From the NCBI RefSeq assembly GCF_050459865.1, contig NZ_JBCMNM010000047.1:33415-97414 (forward strand): a stretch of DNA of 64,000 nt, in the 5' to 3' direction. Origin of the DNA: Rummeliibacillus pycnus_B (lineage in GTDB: Bacteria > Bacillota > Bacilli > Bacillales_A > Planococcaceae). The translations under genes and the position numbers were made by a program. The notes under the pieces were generated by a model, which had not been told where the DNA came from, did not search any database, and saw nothing but the letters and a program-made list of their open reading frames with translations. Below are positions 8,588 through 17,411 of this stretch, in pieces. Each line of letters starts with the position of its first letter. The first letter of the stretch is position 1.

Positions 8588-9229
8588 CTATTCTACCTCT
8601 AAATGCCGTTCTAATTTTCGCTTAATACGTTGCAATGCATTGTCAATTGATTTTACATGTCGGTCTAATCTTGCAGAAATTTCTTGATAAGAGCAGCCTT
8701 CTAGATAAAAGGCTAATACTTGACGTTCTAAATCACTTAGCACTTCACCAATTTTTTCTTCTAGGTGGTTAAATTCTTCACGATGAATTACTAATTTTTC
8801 AGGATCATCGATAGTCGCTCCTGTAAGCATGTCCATCAAAGTTTTAGCTGACTCCTCTTCAAAGACTGGCTTATCTAATGAAACATATGAATTAAGCGGA
8901 ATATGCTTTTGTCTTGTAGCTGTTTTGATAGCAGTAATAATTTGGCGTTTAATGCAAAGTTCCGCAAATGCTTTGAAAGAAGCTAATTTATCACCTTTAA
9001 AATCTCGGATTGCTTTATACAATCCAATCATACCTTCTTGCACAATATCTTCTTTATCAGCACCAATTAAAAAATAGGACTTCACTTTTAAGCGCACAAA
9101 TGGCTTGTATTTGTTGATCAGAAAATCCAACGATTCTGTATCACCGTGACGTGCCATTTCAACTAATTGCTCATCAGTCAAATCTTCTAATTGTTGATGC
9201 TTGACGTGTAAATGATCACTCGTTAACAA
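8588..9229 (-). CDS. sigH: RNA polymerase sigma factor SigH (sigma-30)
   Basis: A 213-residue sigma-70 family protein. Region 2 (DKEDIVQEGMIGLYKAIRDF, about residues 58-78) binds core polymerase and the -10 element. Region 4 (QEISARLDRHVKSIDNALQR) forms the -35-binding helix-turn-helix near the C terminus. SigH directs early stationary-phase and sporulation-onset genes in Bacillales. The start is TTG at 9227-9229 with GGGGTGAT upstream. A sigma-A-like promoter precedes it. Confidence 0.95.
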   Translation of the reverse strand: MLTSDHLHVKHQQLEDLTDEQLVEMARHGDTESLDFLINKYKPFVRLKVKSYFLIGADKEDIVQEGMIGLYKAIRDFKGDKLASFKAFAELCIKRQIITAIKTATRQKHIPLNSYVSLDKPVFEEESAKTLMDMLTGATIDDPEKLVIHREEFNHLEEKIGEVLSDLERQVLAFYLEGCSYQEISARLDRHVKSIDNALQRIKRKLERHLEVE

Positions 9230-9264
9230 AGTATCACCCCGATTGCGCTAGCCTATTTAGAATC

Positions 9265-9294
9265 AGTATACCGGAATTGGAAAATAACAGTCAA
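9265..9294 (-). promoter_or_regulatory. Probable sigma-A promoter of sigH
   Basis: TTGACT (9289-9294) and TATACT (9265-9270) are 18 bp apart on the minus strand. The -35 overlaps the last codon of rae1, so sigH can be transcribed apart from the upstream operon. Confidence 0.65.
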
Positions 9295-9809
9295 TCACTC
9301 AATTTAATTCCCCTTCGCATTTGTTCGAATTTTTCCATAACTTCAGCTGATAACGGAATTTTAGAACTCGGCTTTTGAAACTGTATATTTTTCACTTTTT
9401 GCGAAATTTGATTACGCACATTTTGCATTTCTATTTCAAATTCGCGTGCTGATTTTCTTAATGCACCGTTTCCAAATATGACGCTTTGCTCAGCCATATC
9501 TGAAGTGGCTACATAGATTTTGTTGCGTTTAGTTGTTAGTTCAGCTGTTAGCTTTTCAATACGATCATCCGCAGTTTCTTTTGCCCTTGTATAGATGATT
9601 TCAACATTATGTTGCTTCACCTTTGTTGCAACACCTGGAACGAGATACGCATCAAAAACAACGATGATGCGCATTCCCGAATAGGCTTGATAGTCTGCCA
9701 TTAACTCTATCAGTCGATCTCTCGCATCTATTAGCTTATGTTCTTTTAAAGTTTGTAATTCCTTCCACGCACCAATAATGTTATAGCCATCAACTAAGAG
9801 TATATTCAT
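9291..9809 (-). CDS. rae1: Ribosome-associated endoribonuclease Rae1/YacP (NYN domain)
   Basis: A 172-residue NYN/PIN-like nuclease. The N terminus MNILLVDGYNIIGAW carries the first catalytic Asp; further acidic residues occur in VVFDAYLV and AKETADDRIEKL. In B. subtilis, Rae1 cuts mRNA in the ribosomal A site in a translation-dependent way. The C-terminal 45 residues are basic. It lies between rlmB and sigH, the conserved position. Confidence 0.9.
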   Translation of the reverse strand: MNILLVDGYNIIGAWKELQTLKEHKLIDARDRLIELMADYQAYSGMRIIVVFDAYLVPGVATKVKQHNVEIIYTRAKETADDRIEKLTAELTTKRNKIYVATSDMAEQSVIFGNGALRKSAREFEIEMQNVRNQISQKVKNIQFQKPSSKIPLSAEVMEKFEQMRRGIKLSD

Positions 9810-9820
9810 CGGCAGCTACC

Positions 9821-10567
9821 TTAAACTTCTTGGCGTTTACGGAACACTTCATACATCAACAACGATGCTGCTACCGAAGCATTTAACGATGTTACATGAC
9901 CAACCATAGGCAAATTATATAGGAAATCACATTTTTCTTTGAGAATGCGACTCATACCACGCCCTTCACTTCCGATAATAATGGCTAATGGTAATGTTGC
10001 GTCCATTTTACGATAGTCGGCCGATCCTTTAGCATCTGTTCCTGCAATCCAAACTCCACGTTCTTTTAATTCTTCAACAGTTTGCGATAAGTTATTTACA
10101 CGTACTGTTGGAATATATTCTATAGCACCTGTGGAAGCTTTTGCTACAACAGCTGTTAAACTAACTGAACGACGTTTAGGTATGATAATACCGTGTGCAC
10201 CGACTGCGTCTGCCGTTCTCATAATAGACCCCAAATTATGTGGATCCTCTAATTCATCTAAGATGATAAAGAATGGATCCTCAGCACGTTCTTCAGCTAC
10301 TTTAAAAAGATCTTCAAGTTCTGCATAGTTATAAGCAGCAACAGAAGCGACAATGCCTTGATGATTTTCTGAAGATAATTGGTCCACTTTTTTCTTAGGT
10401 ACAAATTGCACGATTATTCCACGTTCTCTCGCTAAATCAAGCAACTCATTAACTCCGCTTTTCTTAACTCCCTCAGCTATCCAAATTTTGTTAATATCTC
10501 TAGCAGATCGAAGTGCCTCTAAAACTGGGTTTTTTCCAGCAATTATTTCTTTTAATTGTTCTGTCAT
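9821..10567 (-). CDS. rlmB: 23S rRNA 2'-O-ribose methyltransferase RlmB (SPOUT)
   Basis: A 248-residue TrmH-family enzyme that methylates a guanosine ribose in 23S rRNA (Gm2251 in E. coli numbering). It has an N-terminal substrate-binding domain (residues 1-75) and a SPOUT domain with the three motifs: NLGSIMRTADAVGAHG, IIIGSEGRGMS and LNASVAASLLMYE, which form the knot that binds SAM. Its ATG overlaps the mrnC stop codon by one base, indicating translational coupling. Confidence 0.93.
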   Translation of the reverse strand: MTEQLKEIIAGKNPVLEALRSARDINKIWIAEGVKKSGVNELLDLARERGIIVQFVPKKKVDQLSSENHQGIVASVAAYNYAELEDLFKVAEERAEDPFFIILDELEDPHNLGSIMRTADAVGAHGIIIPKRRSVSLTAVVAKASTGAIEYIPTVRVNNLSQTVEELKERGVWIAGTDAKGSADYRKMDATLPLAIIIGSEGRGMSRILKEKCDFLYNLPMVGHVTSLNASVAASLLMYEVFRKRQEV

Positions 10568-10989
10568 TATTTTTTTGACACCTCTTCCTTATTTTCAATC
10601 ATATTTATCGCATAGTGGATAATATCATCGACGCGTTCCTTTTGCCCAGTTAAATATAAAAAGCCAAGAACTGCTTCAAATGCTGAACTATATTTATATG
10701 TTTGGACGTCTGTGTTCTTAGGAACAGAACCTGATTTAGCATTACGACCACGTTTCAAAACAGCCATCTCTTCTTCAGTAAAGTACTCTTCATCAATCAT
10801 TTGATGAATAACTTTTGATTGTGCCTTTGCAGAAACATAATGCGTCGCCTCACGGTGAAGAATATTTGGCTTCACGCGACCTACTCTAAGTAGATGCTCA
10901 CGGATCGCAATTTCTAATACAGCATCCCCCATATAAGCTAAAGCGAGTGCATTTAATTGTTTTACATCTGTATTACGAAGTTCTCCCAC
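10567..10989 (-). CDS. mrnC: Mini-ribonuclease III
   Basis: A 140-residue RNase III catalytic domain without the dsRNA-binding domain, as expected for Mini-III, which matures 23S rRNA ends in Bacillales. The YMGDAVLEIAIREHL helix carries the catalytic Asp/Glu set, and a second set lies near SSAFEAVLGFLYL. The start is GTG with GAGG upstream. Overlaps rlmB by one base and follows cysS after four bases. Confidence 0.93.
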   Translation of the reverse strand: MGELRNTDVKQLNALALAYMGDAVLEIAIREHLLRVGRVKPNILHREATHYVSAKAQSKVIHQMIDEEYFTEEEMAVLKRGRNAKSGSVPKNTDVQTYKYSSAFEAVLGFLYLTGQKERVDDIIHYAINMIENKEEVSKK

Positions 10990-10993
10990 TTCA

Positions 10994-12394
10994 TTAACCT
11001 CGTTTCCATCGAACGCCTTGGCGTGTATCTTCCAAAATAATGTTCATTTCTTTTAGTTGATCACGAATCTCATCAGAGCGTTTAAAATCACGATTTTTTC
11101 TTGCTTGTTGACGTTCTTCGATTAATGCATCGATTTCTTCGTCTAACAGTTCTTCTTTTACTTCAAGTTCAATACCTAAAACGTTTGAAAGTTCTTTAAG
11201 TGTATTGATAAATGTTGTTAAAATTTCTTCATTTGTGTTAGTTTCATTCAAATATTTATTTGCTTCAGAAGATAAACTGAATAGAACAGCAATTGCATTT
11301 GCAGTATTAAAATCATCATCCATCGCTATGTCAAAGTTTTGACGTTCTTGCCCTATTGCATCTAACCAAGACTGCTCTTTTTCTCCTAGATTAGCAGTAG
11401 CATTTATGCGGTGTTTTAAGTTGTTGTAAGAAGTACGGATACGTTCTAAACCAGCAGCTGCTGATTCAACTAAATCTTGAGCAAAATTAATTGGATGACG
11501 ATAATGAACTGACAGCATGAAGAAACGTAACACTTGCGGATCAATTTGTTGAATAATATCATGTACTAAAATGAAATTCCCTAGTGATTTAGACATTTTT
11601 TCATTGTCAATATTAATATAACCATTATGCATCCAATAGCGTGCAAAAGTTTTATCTGTATATGCTTCTGATTGAGCGATTTCATTTTCATGGTGAGGGA
11701 ATGTCAAATCTTGACCACCTGCATGAATATCAATAGTATCACCAAAATGATTGTGTACCATTACAGAACATTCAATATGCCAACCTGGACGGCCATCTCC
11801 CCATGGACTATGCCAGAAGATTTCCCCTGGTTTTGCAGCTTTCCAAAGGGCAAAATCTAAAGCATCTTCTTTCTTTTCCCCAGCTTCAATACGAGCACCG
11901 ATTTTCAAATCATCTACAGATTGATGTGACAATTTACCGTAATTTTTAAATTTACGAGTACGGTAATAAACATCTCCTTGAGATTCATAAGCATAGCCTT
12001 TTTCAATTAAAACACTGATAAACTCGATAATTTCATTCATATGATCAGTTACACGAGGATGTGCATCCGCTTTTTGGCATCCTAGCGCTGTAATATCTTC
12101 AAAATAAGCGTTAATAAAACGTTCCGTTAGTTCTGAAACTTCTTCACCTAACTCATTTGCAGCTTTAATAATTTTATCATCCACGTCAGTGAAGTTTGAA
12201 ACATAAGTAACTTCGTAGCCACGGTATGTTAAATAACGACGGACTGTATCATAAACGATGACAGGACGTGAATTACCTATATGAATGTAGTTATAGACAG
12301 TCGGGCCACACACATACATTTTGACCTTACCTTCTTCAAGAGGTACAAACGGTTCCTTTTCACGTGATAATGAGTTAAAAATTTGAATACCCAT
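10994..12394 (-). CDS. cysS: Cysteinyl-tRNA synthetase
   Basis: A 466-residue class I synthetase. The HIGH-type motif is HIGN (about residue 38). The KMSKS loop is EKMSKSLGN. The active-site zinc ligands are visible in VCGPT, HIECSVMVH and HHENE. The C-terminal anticodon-binding region is intact. It charges tRNA-Cys. It lies six bases after cysE and is under the same cysteine T-box. Confidence 0.97.
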   Translation of the reverse strand: MGIQIFNSLSREKEPFVPLEEGKVKMYVCGPTVYNYIHIGNSRPVIVYDTVRRYLTYRGYEVTYVSNFTDVDDKIIKAANELGEEVSELTERFINAYFEDITALGCQKADAHPRVTDHMNEIIEFISVLIEKGYAYESQGDVYYRTRKFKNYGKLSHQSVDDLKIGARIEAGEKKEDALDFALWKAAKPGEIFWHSPWGDGRPGWHIECSVMVHNHFGDTIDIHAGGQDLTFPHHENEIAQSEAYTDKTFARYWMHNGYINIDNEKMSKSLGNFILVHDIIQQIDPQVLRFFMLSVHYRHPINFAQDLVESAAAGLERIRTSYNNLKHRINATANLGEKEQSWLDAIGQERQNFDIAMDDDFNTANAIAVLFSLSSEANKYLNETNTNEEILTTFINTLKELSNVLGIELEVKEELLDEEIDALIEERQQARKNRDFKRSDEIRDQLKEMNIILEDTRQGVRWKRG

Positions 12395-12400
12395 GGGGGA

Positions 12401-13048
12401 TTATCTCTCCTTTTTGCTATTCACAAGTTCTTTATATAAATCATTTATTTTTTGTTCCATTTGTTGACAACGATCCTCTACTGGATCAGGAATATTTTGA
12501 TGATCTAATTTTTGTTCATGGTTTACACGTACACCATCTTGAATTACGACTTTACCTGGGATACCAACAACCGTTGCATTTGGCGGTACAGGTTTCAAAA
12601 CAACCGACCCTGCACCAATTTTGCTATTCTCTCCAATTGTAATAGAGCCAAGTACTTTTGCACCAGTAGCAACTAAAACATTATCTTCTAATGTCGGATG
12701 GCGTTTGCCTTTTTCTTTCCCTGTTCCACCCAATGTCACACCTTGATACAGAGTAACGTTATTTCCGATTTCACATGTTTCTCCAATGACGACGCCCATA
12801 CCATGGTCAATAAAAAAGCGGCGACCAATTTTAGCCCCAGGGTGAATTTCAATACCTGTAAAGAATCGACTGATTTGTGAAACAGATCTTGCTATAAAAT
12901 AAAATTTACGTTTATACAAAGCATGTGCAATTCTATGTGACCATATAGCATGTAACCCTGAATAAGTTAATACAACTTCTAGTGTACTTCGAGCCGCTGG
13001 ATCATTTTCAAAGATTGTTGCAATGTCTTCTCTCATTCTTTTAAACAT
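12401..13048 (-). CDS. cysE: Serine O-acetyltransferase
   Basis: A 215-residue enzyme making O-acetylserine from serine and acetyl-CoA, the committed step to cysteine. The N-terminal helical domain leads into a left-handed beta-helix with hexapeptide repeats (IHPGAKIGRRFFIDHG, then VVIGETCEIGNNV and GAKVLGSITIGENSKIG). The catalytic DHG and ETCEIG segments are intact. First gene of cysES; its leader is a Cys T-box. Confidence 0.95.
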   Translation of the reverse strand: MFKRMREDIATIFENDPAARSTLEVVLTYSGLHAIWSHRIAHALYKRKFYFIARSVSQISRFFTGIEIHPGAKIGRRFFIDHGMGVVIGETCEIGNNVTLYQGVTLGGTGKEKGKRHPTLEDNVLVATGAKVLGSITIGENSKIGAGSVVLKPVPPNATVVGIPGKVVIQDGVRVNHEQKLDHQNIPDPVEDRCQQMEQKINDLYKELVNSKKER

Positions 13049-13104
13049 TTTAATGCCCCTCCCCTTTTATAAAATCTATCTAGCTACAGACGCTAGCTGT
13101 TAAA

Positions 13105-13380
13105 TAAAAAAGACGCCCCTGTCTTATTTAAAAGACAGAGACGCCGTGTGTGCGCGGTTCCACTCTGGTTGGAAGCATTACAAAATACTTCCCGCTTGAA
13201 CGTCTTTAACGGTGACAAACCGACTAAGCCTACTAAAATAAGTTTCAACTTAGCACTCAGAGGTGCATTTCTGCTTTACATTGGCCCAGACCACTTTCAG
13301 CCGCTGATGGTCCTCTCTTTGAGAGCATGTGCCGCATACTTCTCCTCTTCAACGTTTTTTTCTCATTTGTAAGCTTTATT
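13105..13380 (-). promoter_or_regulatory. Cysteine T-box riboswitch of cysE-cysS
   Basis: The T-box core AGTGGAACCGCG is at 13153-13164 (minus strand). Its TGGA can pair with the UCCA acceptor end of tRNA-Cys (discriminator U73). Stem I shows the distal-loop segment near AGCGGCTGAAAG. The specifier codon TGC, in the context GAAATGCACC, is at 13265-13267 and encodes Cys. A 14-bp terminator stem (13112-13125 with 13132-13145) followed by T residues completes the switch. Uncharged tRNA-Cys should favour read-through. The specifier assignment is by eye. Confidence 0.93.
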
Positions 13381-13406
13381 GTACAATGAAGTAGAAAAAA
13401 AGCAAA
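13378..13406 (-). promoter_or_regulatory. Weak candidate promoter of the cysES T-box leader
   Basis: TACAAT (minus strand, 13378-13383) sits just upstream of stem I. The -35 is poor (TTGCTT-like, 16 bp away). It lies within 35 bp of the gltX stop codon, so read-through from gltX is also possible. Confidence 0.35.
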
Positions 13407-13411
13407 CAAAA

Positions 13412-14872
13412 TTATTTTACATATTTTTCAATGCGGTTAAGAACTGTTTCTTTACCCAGTAATACAAGTGCATCATTTAATTCTGGACCATGCATTTCAC
13501 CTGTTGCAGCAACACGAATTGGCATGAAAAGGTTCTTACCTTTGTGACCTGTTTCTTTTTGTACTGCTTTAATGGCTTTTTTAACTTCTGCAGGTTCATA
13601 TTCTTCTAATGCTTCAAGTTGCGCTTTAAATGCAGCCATAACTTCCGGTACTTGTTCACCCGCTAATACTTCTTTTTCTTCATCATTATATGCAAGTTCT
13701 TCTGTGAAGAACATACTAGATAATTCAACAATTTCAGAACCGAAGCTCATTTGTTCATGATATAGACCAATTAGTTTTGAAGCCCATTCATGTTGTTCTT
13801 CAGTTAATTCTTGAGGAAGTAAGCCTTCTTTTTGTAAGAATGGAAGAGAAAGAGCAACTACTTCTTCATGAGATAATTTTTTCATGTATTGATTGTTCAT
13901 CCATTTTAATTTGTTTGTATCATACATAGATGGAGATTTAGAAAGACGTTTTTCATCGAACTGAGCAATTAACTCGTCCATTGAGAAAATTTCTTCTTCA
14001 CCTTCTGGAGACCAACCAAGCAATGCTAAGAAGTTTAACATAGCTTCTGGTAAATAACCAAGGTCTTTGTATTGCGAGATGAATTGGATGATTGATTCAT
14101 CACGTTTTGAAAGCTTTTTGTGGTTTTCGTTTACAATTAATGTCATGTGACCGAAGCTTGGCGCTTCCCAGCCAAATGCACGGTAAACCATTAATTGTTT
14201 TGGCGTGTTTGATAAGTGTTCTTCACCGCGGAATACATGAGTCATTTCCATCATGCGGTCATCTAATACTACCGCGAAGTTATAAGTTGGGATACCGTTT
14301 GCTTTTATGATTACCCAATCACCAACGTCTTTTGATTCGAATGTTACTTCACCACGAATTAAGTCATCGAATGTGTACGTTTCGTTTTCTGGTACTTTGA
14401 AACGAATTGTGTAAGGCATACCAGCTGCCTCTTTATCTGCTACTTGTTCAGCAGATAAGTGACGACAAGCACCGTTGTACATTGGTGCCGCAACACCATT
14501 TGCACGTTGAGCTTCACGTTCAGCTTCTAATTCTTCTGAAGTACAGAAGCATTTGTATGCCATACCCATATCGATTAATTTTTGAGCATATTCTTTATAG
14601 ATATCTAAGCGTTCCATTTGGCGATAAGGAGCAAAAGGACCGCCGATTACTGGTGATTCTACTGGGTGGATACCTAACCAAGCTAGGTTTTCGATTTGTG
14701 ATGCTTCGCCACCCTCAATGTTACGAGCTACGTCTGTATCTTCAATACGAAGAATGAAATCTCCGTCATAATGTTTTGCATATAAATAATTGAATAGTGC
14801 TGTACGTGCGCCACCAATGTGTAAATGTCCAGTTGGGCTTGGTGCATAACGAACACGAACTTTGTTAGTCAT
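13412..14872 (-). CDS. gltX: Glutamyl-tRNA synthetase
   Basis: A 486-residue class I synthetase. The HIGH-type motif is PTGHLHIGGARTALFNYLYA near the N terminus and the KMSKS-type loop is KLSKRDESI (about residue 253). In organisms lacking GlnRS it also makes Glu-tRNA-Gln for transamidation. The C-terminal helical anticodon-binding domain is complete. ATG with AGGAGG. Between ispF and the cysES T-box, as in B. subtilis. Confidence 0.97.
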   Translation of the reverse strand: MTNKVRVRYAPSPTGHLHIGGARTALFNYLYAKHYDGDFILRIEDTDVARNIEGGEASQIENLAWLGIHPVESPVIGGPFAPYRQMERLDIYKEYAQKLIDMGMAYKCFCTSEELEAEREAQRANGVAAPMYNGACRHLSAEQVADKEAAGMPYTIRFKVPENETYTFDDLIRGEVTFESKDVGDWVIIKANGIPTYNFAVVLDDRMMEMTHVFRGEEHLSNTPKQLMVYRAFGWEAPSFGHMTLIVNENHKKLSKRDESIIQFISQYKDLGYLPEAMLNFLALLGWSPEGEEEIFSMDELIAQFDEKRLSKSPSMYDTNKLKWMNNQYMKKLSHEEVVALSLPFLQKEGLLPQELTEEQHEWASKLIGLYHEQMSFGSEIVELSSMFFTEELAYNDEEKEVLAGEQVPEVMAAFKAQLEALEEYEPAEVKKAIKAVQKETGHKGKNLFMPIRVAATGEMHGPELNDALVLLGKETVLNRIEKYVK

Positions 14873-14949
14873 GATTAAATCCTCCTATTTGTCGTTCAAA
14901 AATTCAACTTTGTTCATTTTACCACTGCAAGTATAAAAATTAAAGGAAG

Positions 14950-15426
14950 TCAATTTTTTATAAGTAAAATTGTTGCCATTGCAGCAATTCCTTCTTCACG
15001 TCCAGTAAAACCGAGCTTTTCAGTAGTTGTTGCTTTGACATTAACTTGAGATGGATCTGCATGCAAAAGTTCTGCAATGTGATTACGCATTTGTTCAATA
15101 TACGGTGCCATTTTTGGACGTTGTGCCATAATTGTACAATCCACATTCCCTAAAGAATAGCCTTTTTCTTCTACGATTTTCCAAATATACGCTAGTAATT
15201 TTGAAGAATCTGCATCCTTAAAAGCTGGATCAGTATCAGGAAAATGATGACCAATATCTCCTTCTCCAATCGCACCAAGTGCTGCATCTGTTACTGTATG
15301 TAACAAAACATCGGCATCTGAATGGCCTATCAATCCTTTATCATGAGGAATCGTAATCCCTCCAATTATTAATGGACGTCCTTCAGCAAATGCATGTACA
15401 TCAAAACCTTGTCCTACTCGAAACAT
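14950..15426 (-). CDS. ispF: 2-C-methyl-D-erythritol 2,4-cyclodiphosphate synthase
   Basis: A 158-residue enzyme of the MEP isoprenoid pathway, acting on the product of IspD and IspE. The metal-binding DVHAF motif at the N terminus, HSDADVLLHTVTDA and the C-terminal TTTEKLGFTGREEGIAA are intact. ATG with AGGAGG. It follows ispD after two bases. Confidence 0.97.
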   Translation of the reverse strand: MFRVGQGFDVHAFAEGRPLIIGGITIPHDKGLIGHSDADVLLHTVTDAALGAIGEGDIGHHFPDTDPAFKDADSSKLLAYIWKIVEEKGYSLGNVDCTIMAQRPKMAPYIEQMRNHIAELLHADPSQVNVKATTTEKLGFTGREEGIAAMATILLIKN

Positions 15427-15428
15427 AG

Positions 15429-16115
15429 TTATCCTCCTATACGTTGACTTAGAATGGCTTCACCAAAAACTAAGTCCTCTTTAGTAGTTATTTTAACGTT
15501 TTCGTAACTACTTTCAACAATATATACAGATTGTCCTAAACGTTCAACGAGCATCGCTTCATCAGTGCCTAAGAAATTTTCTTCTTCTGCCTGCTGTTCT
15601 GCACGTTTTAACACTTGAAAATCAAATGCTTGAGGTGTTTGAATCATCCAAAGACTTGAACGGTCCACTGTTTCTTCAATAACACCATCTTTTACTCTTT
15701 TCATCGTATCCTTAGCCCGTACGCCTGCAATTGCCGCACCCTTGGTATGAGCAGCTTCTACCAATTTATGAATAATCGGAATTGTAATAAAAGGGCGTGC
15801 TGCATCATGTACTAAAACAATGTTGCCATCTACCACTTTTTTCACACAGGCGTTTACACTGTATTGACGTTCTGAGCCACCATCAGGTAGTCCTTTTACT
15901 TTTGTAATATGAAATTGCGCTAAAAGTGTTTCAATATACGAACGCTCTTCAGGTTTTACAGCCAACCAAATCCCCTTACATGCTTCATCTTGCTGAAAAA
16001 CCTCTAATGTATGTATCAAAATTGGTTTTTGTCGTAACTCCAAAAATAATTTATTTTTCCCTGCCGCCATTCGTTTCCCACTACCTGCAGCTGGTAATAT
16101 TACATCGTATTGCAT
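15429..16115 (-). CDS. ispD: 2-C-methyl-D-erythritol 4-phosphate cytidylyltransferase
   Basis: A 228-residue nucleotidyltransferase joining CTP to MEP. The N-terminal ILPAAGSGKRMAAGKNKLFL is the nucleotide-binding loop; VLVHDAARPF and the TPQAF segment are typical. Coupled to ispF. About 70 bp separate it from yacL upstream. Confidence 0.96.
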   Translation of the reverse strand: MQYDVILPAAGSGKRMAAGKNKLFLELRQKPILIHTLEVFQQDEACKGIWLAVKPEERSYIETLLAQFHITKVKGLPDGGSERQYSVNACVKKVVDGNIVLVHDAARPFITIPIIHKLVEAAHTKGAAIAGVRAKDTMKRVKDGVIEETVDRSSLWMIQTPQAFDFQVLKRAEQQAEEENFLGTDEAMLVERLGQSVYIVESSYENVKITTKEDLVFGEAILSQRIGG

Positions 16116-16186
16116 TGAACCCTTTCACTTCCTTATCAATGAAAAGGACAAGGCAGCCATTCGCCCTGTCTCTTTCATATTTTATA

Positions 16187-17281
16187 CTATGCTATTCTTC
16201 CATTTTGTTTTGGTTTGGCAAAAATCATACGACCAGCAGATGTTTGTAATACACTCGTTACGGTTACTACAATCGCTTGGCCAATATAAGATCTTCCTTC
16301 TTCTACAACAATCATTGTACCATCATCTAAATAAGCCACACCTTGGTTGTGTTCCTTACCGTCTTTGATCACAACAACATGCATCTCTTCACCCGGAATA
16401 ACAACCGGCTTCACCGCATTTGCTAAATCGTTAATATTAAGCACTTTTACGTTGTGTAAATCACATACCTTATTTAAATTAAAATCATTTGTTAAAATTT
16501 GTCCACCCATTTTCTTTGCCAGGCGTACTAGTTTTAAATCAACTTCTTGTACATCATCAAAATCGACTTCTGTAATAAGCACATGTGAAGCTCTTTCATC
16601 TTGTAATTTTCTTAATATATCTAAGCCTCTGCGACCTCTTGTACGCTTTAACGTATCTGAAGAGTCTGCTATATGTTGCAATTCTGTTAATACGAATTGT
16701 GGAACAACCAAAATTCCTTCAACAAATCCAGTTTCAGAAATATCGGCAATACGTCCATCTATAATCACACTTGTATCTAAAAGCTTATACATTGAATCGG
16801 GAATCTCCGGTTCTTCTGCCGCCTTTTTCTTAGATCCACTATGTGATTTACCAGATGTGAAAACGTTAATTAATTCATCACGTTTTTTAAAACCTACTTG
16901 GAATCCAAGATACCCCAACACAATTGATAATAAAATCGGCAATATTGTTGTGACAATCGGAATCTTAATACTATCGATTGCAAAGCCAATTAAGTATGCA
17001 ACAATTAATCCGATGATTAACCCTAAGGTGCCAAACAATAAATCTCCTACAGGTGCCTTTAATAGTTTTTCTTCCATCCATTTGATAAATTTCACAAAGT
17101 AATCTGATAGCAAAAATGAAAAACCAAATAATATTAAAGCACCAATTGCCACAGAAGTATACGGATTATTTAACCATGGGTTCGAGGATAAATGAATCAA
17201 TTCGTATAATGGCGGTAAAATAAATAAACCCAATGTTCCTCCGATAAAAAGAAACGCAAATTGGATAACTCTCTTTAGCAT
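16187..17281 (-). CDS. yacL: YacL family membrane protein with PIN and TRAM domains
   Basis: A 364-residue protein. About four membrane segments occupy the first 115 residues. A PIN-type nuclease domain begins at LLDTSVIIDGRIADI (about residue 165), and a C-terminal TRAM domain (about 280-345) suggests RNA binding. The family is widespread next to radA in Firmicutes, but its substrate is not established. I chose the ATG at 17279-17281 because GGAGG lies eight bases upstream; an in-frame GTG three codons earlier overlaps that site. disA is absent upstream. Confidence 0.88.
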   Translation of the reverse strand: MLKRVIQFAFLFIGGTLGLFILPPLYELIHLSSNPWLNNPYTSVAIGALILFGFSFLLSDYFVKFIKWMEEKLLKAPVGDLLFGTLGLIIGLIVAYLIGFAIDSIKIPIVTTILPILLSIVLGYLGFQVGFKKRDELINVFTSGKSHSGSKKKAAEEPEIPDSMYKLLDTSVIIDGRIADISETGFVEGILVVPQFVLTELQHIADSSDTLKRTRGRRGLDILRKLQDERASHVLITEVDFDDVQEVDLKLVRLAKKMGGQILTNDFNLNKVCDLHNVKVLNINDLANAVKPVVIPGEEMHVVVIKDGKEHNQGVAYLDDGTMIVVEEGRSYIGQAIVVTVTSVLQTSAGRMIFAKPKQNGRIA

Positions 17282-17353
17282 TTGATGCACCTCCTTTAAG
17301 TAATTTCATTATACATAGATTCCCTTAAAAACGCCTTGAATAGTCACTGAATA

Positions 17354-17381
17354 CAATCTAATTCATAAAAAAATTAGATTG
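17354..17381 (-). other. Hairpin between radA and yacL
   Basis: A perfect 10-bp inverted repeat (CAATCTAATT / AATTAGATTG) with an A-rich loop. No T-tract follows on the minus strand, so it is not a standard terminator. It occupies the place where disA lies in B. subtilis. Confidence 0.35.
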
Positions 17382-17411
17382 ACATCAATCGACAAGAAAT
17401 CCGTTAATGTC

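Noticed and set aside
13148..13372. A plus-strand open frame of 74 codons in the gltX-cysE gap.
   Set aside because: It is the antisense of the T-box leader and has no ribosome site.
16347..17102. A 251-codon plus-strand open frame opposite yacL.
   Set aside because: It is a shadow of yacL in the opposite strand; it lacks a ribosome site and shows no family pattern.
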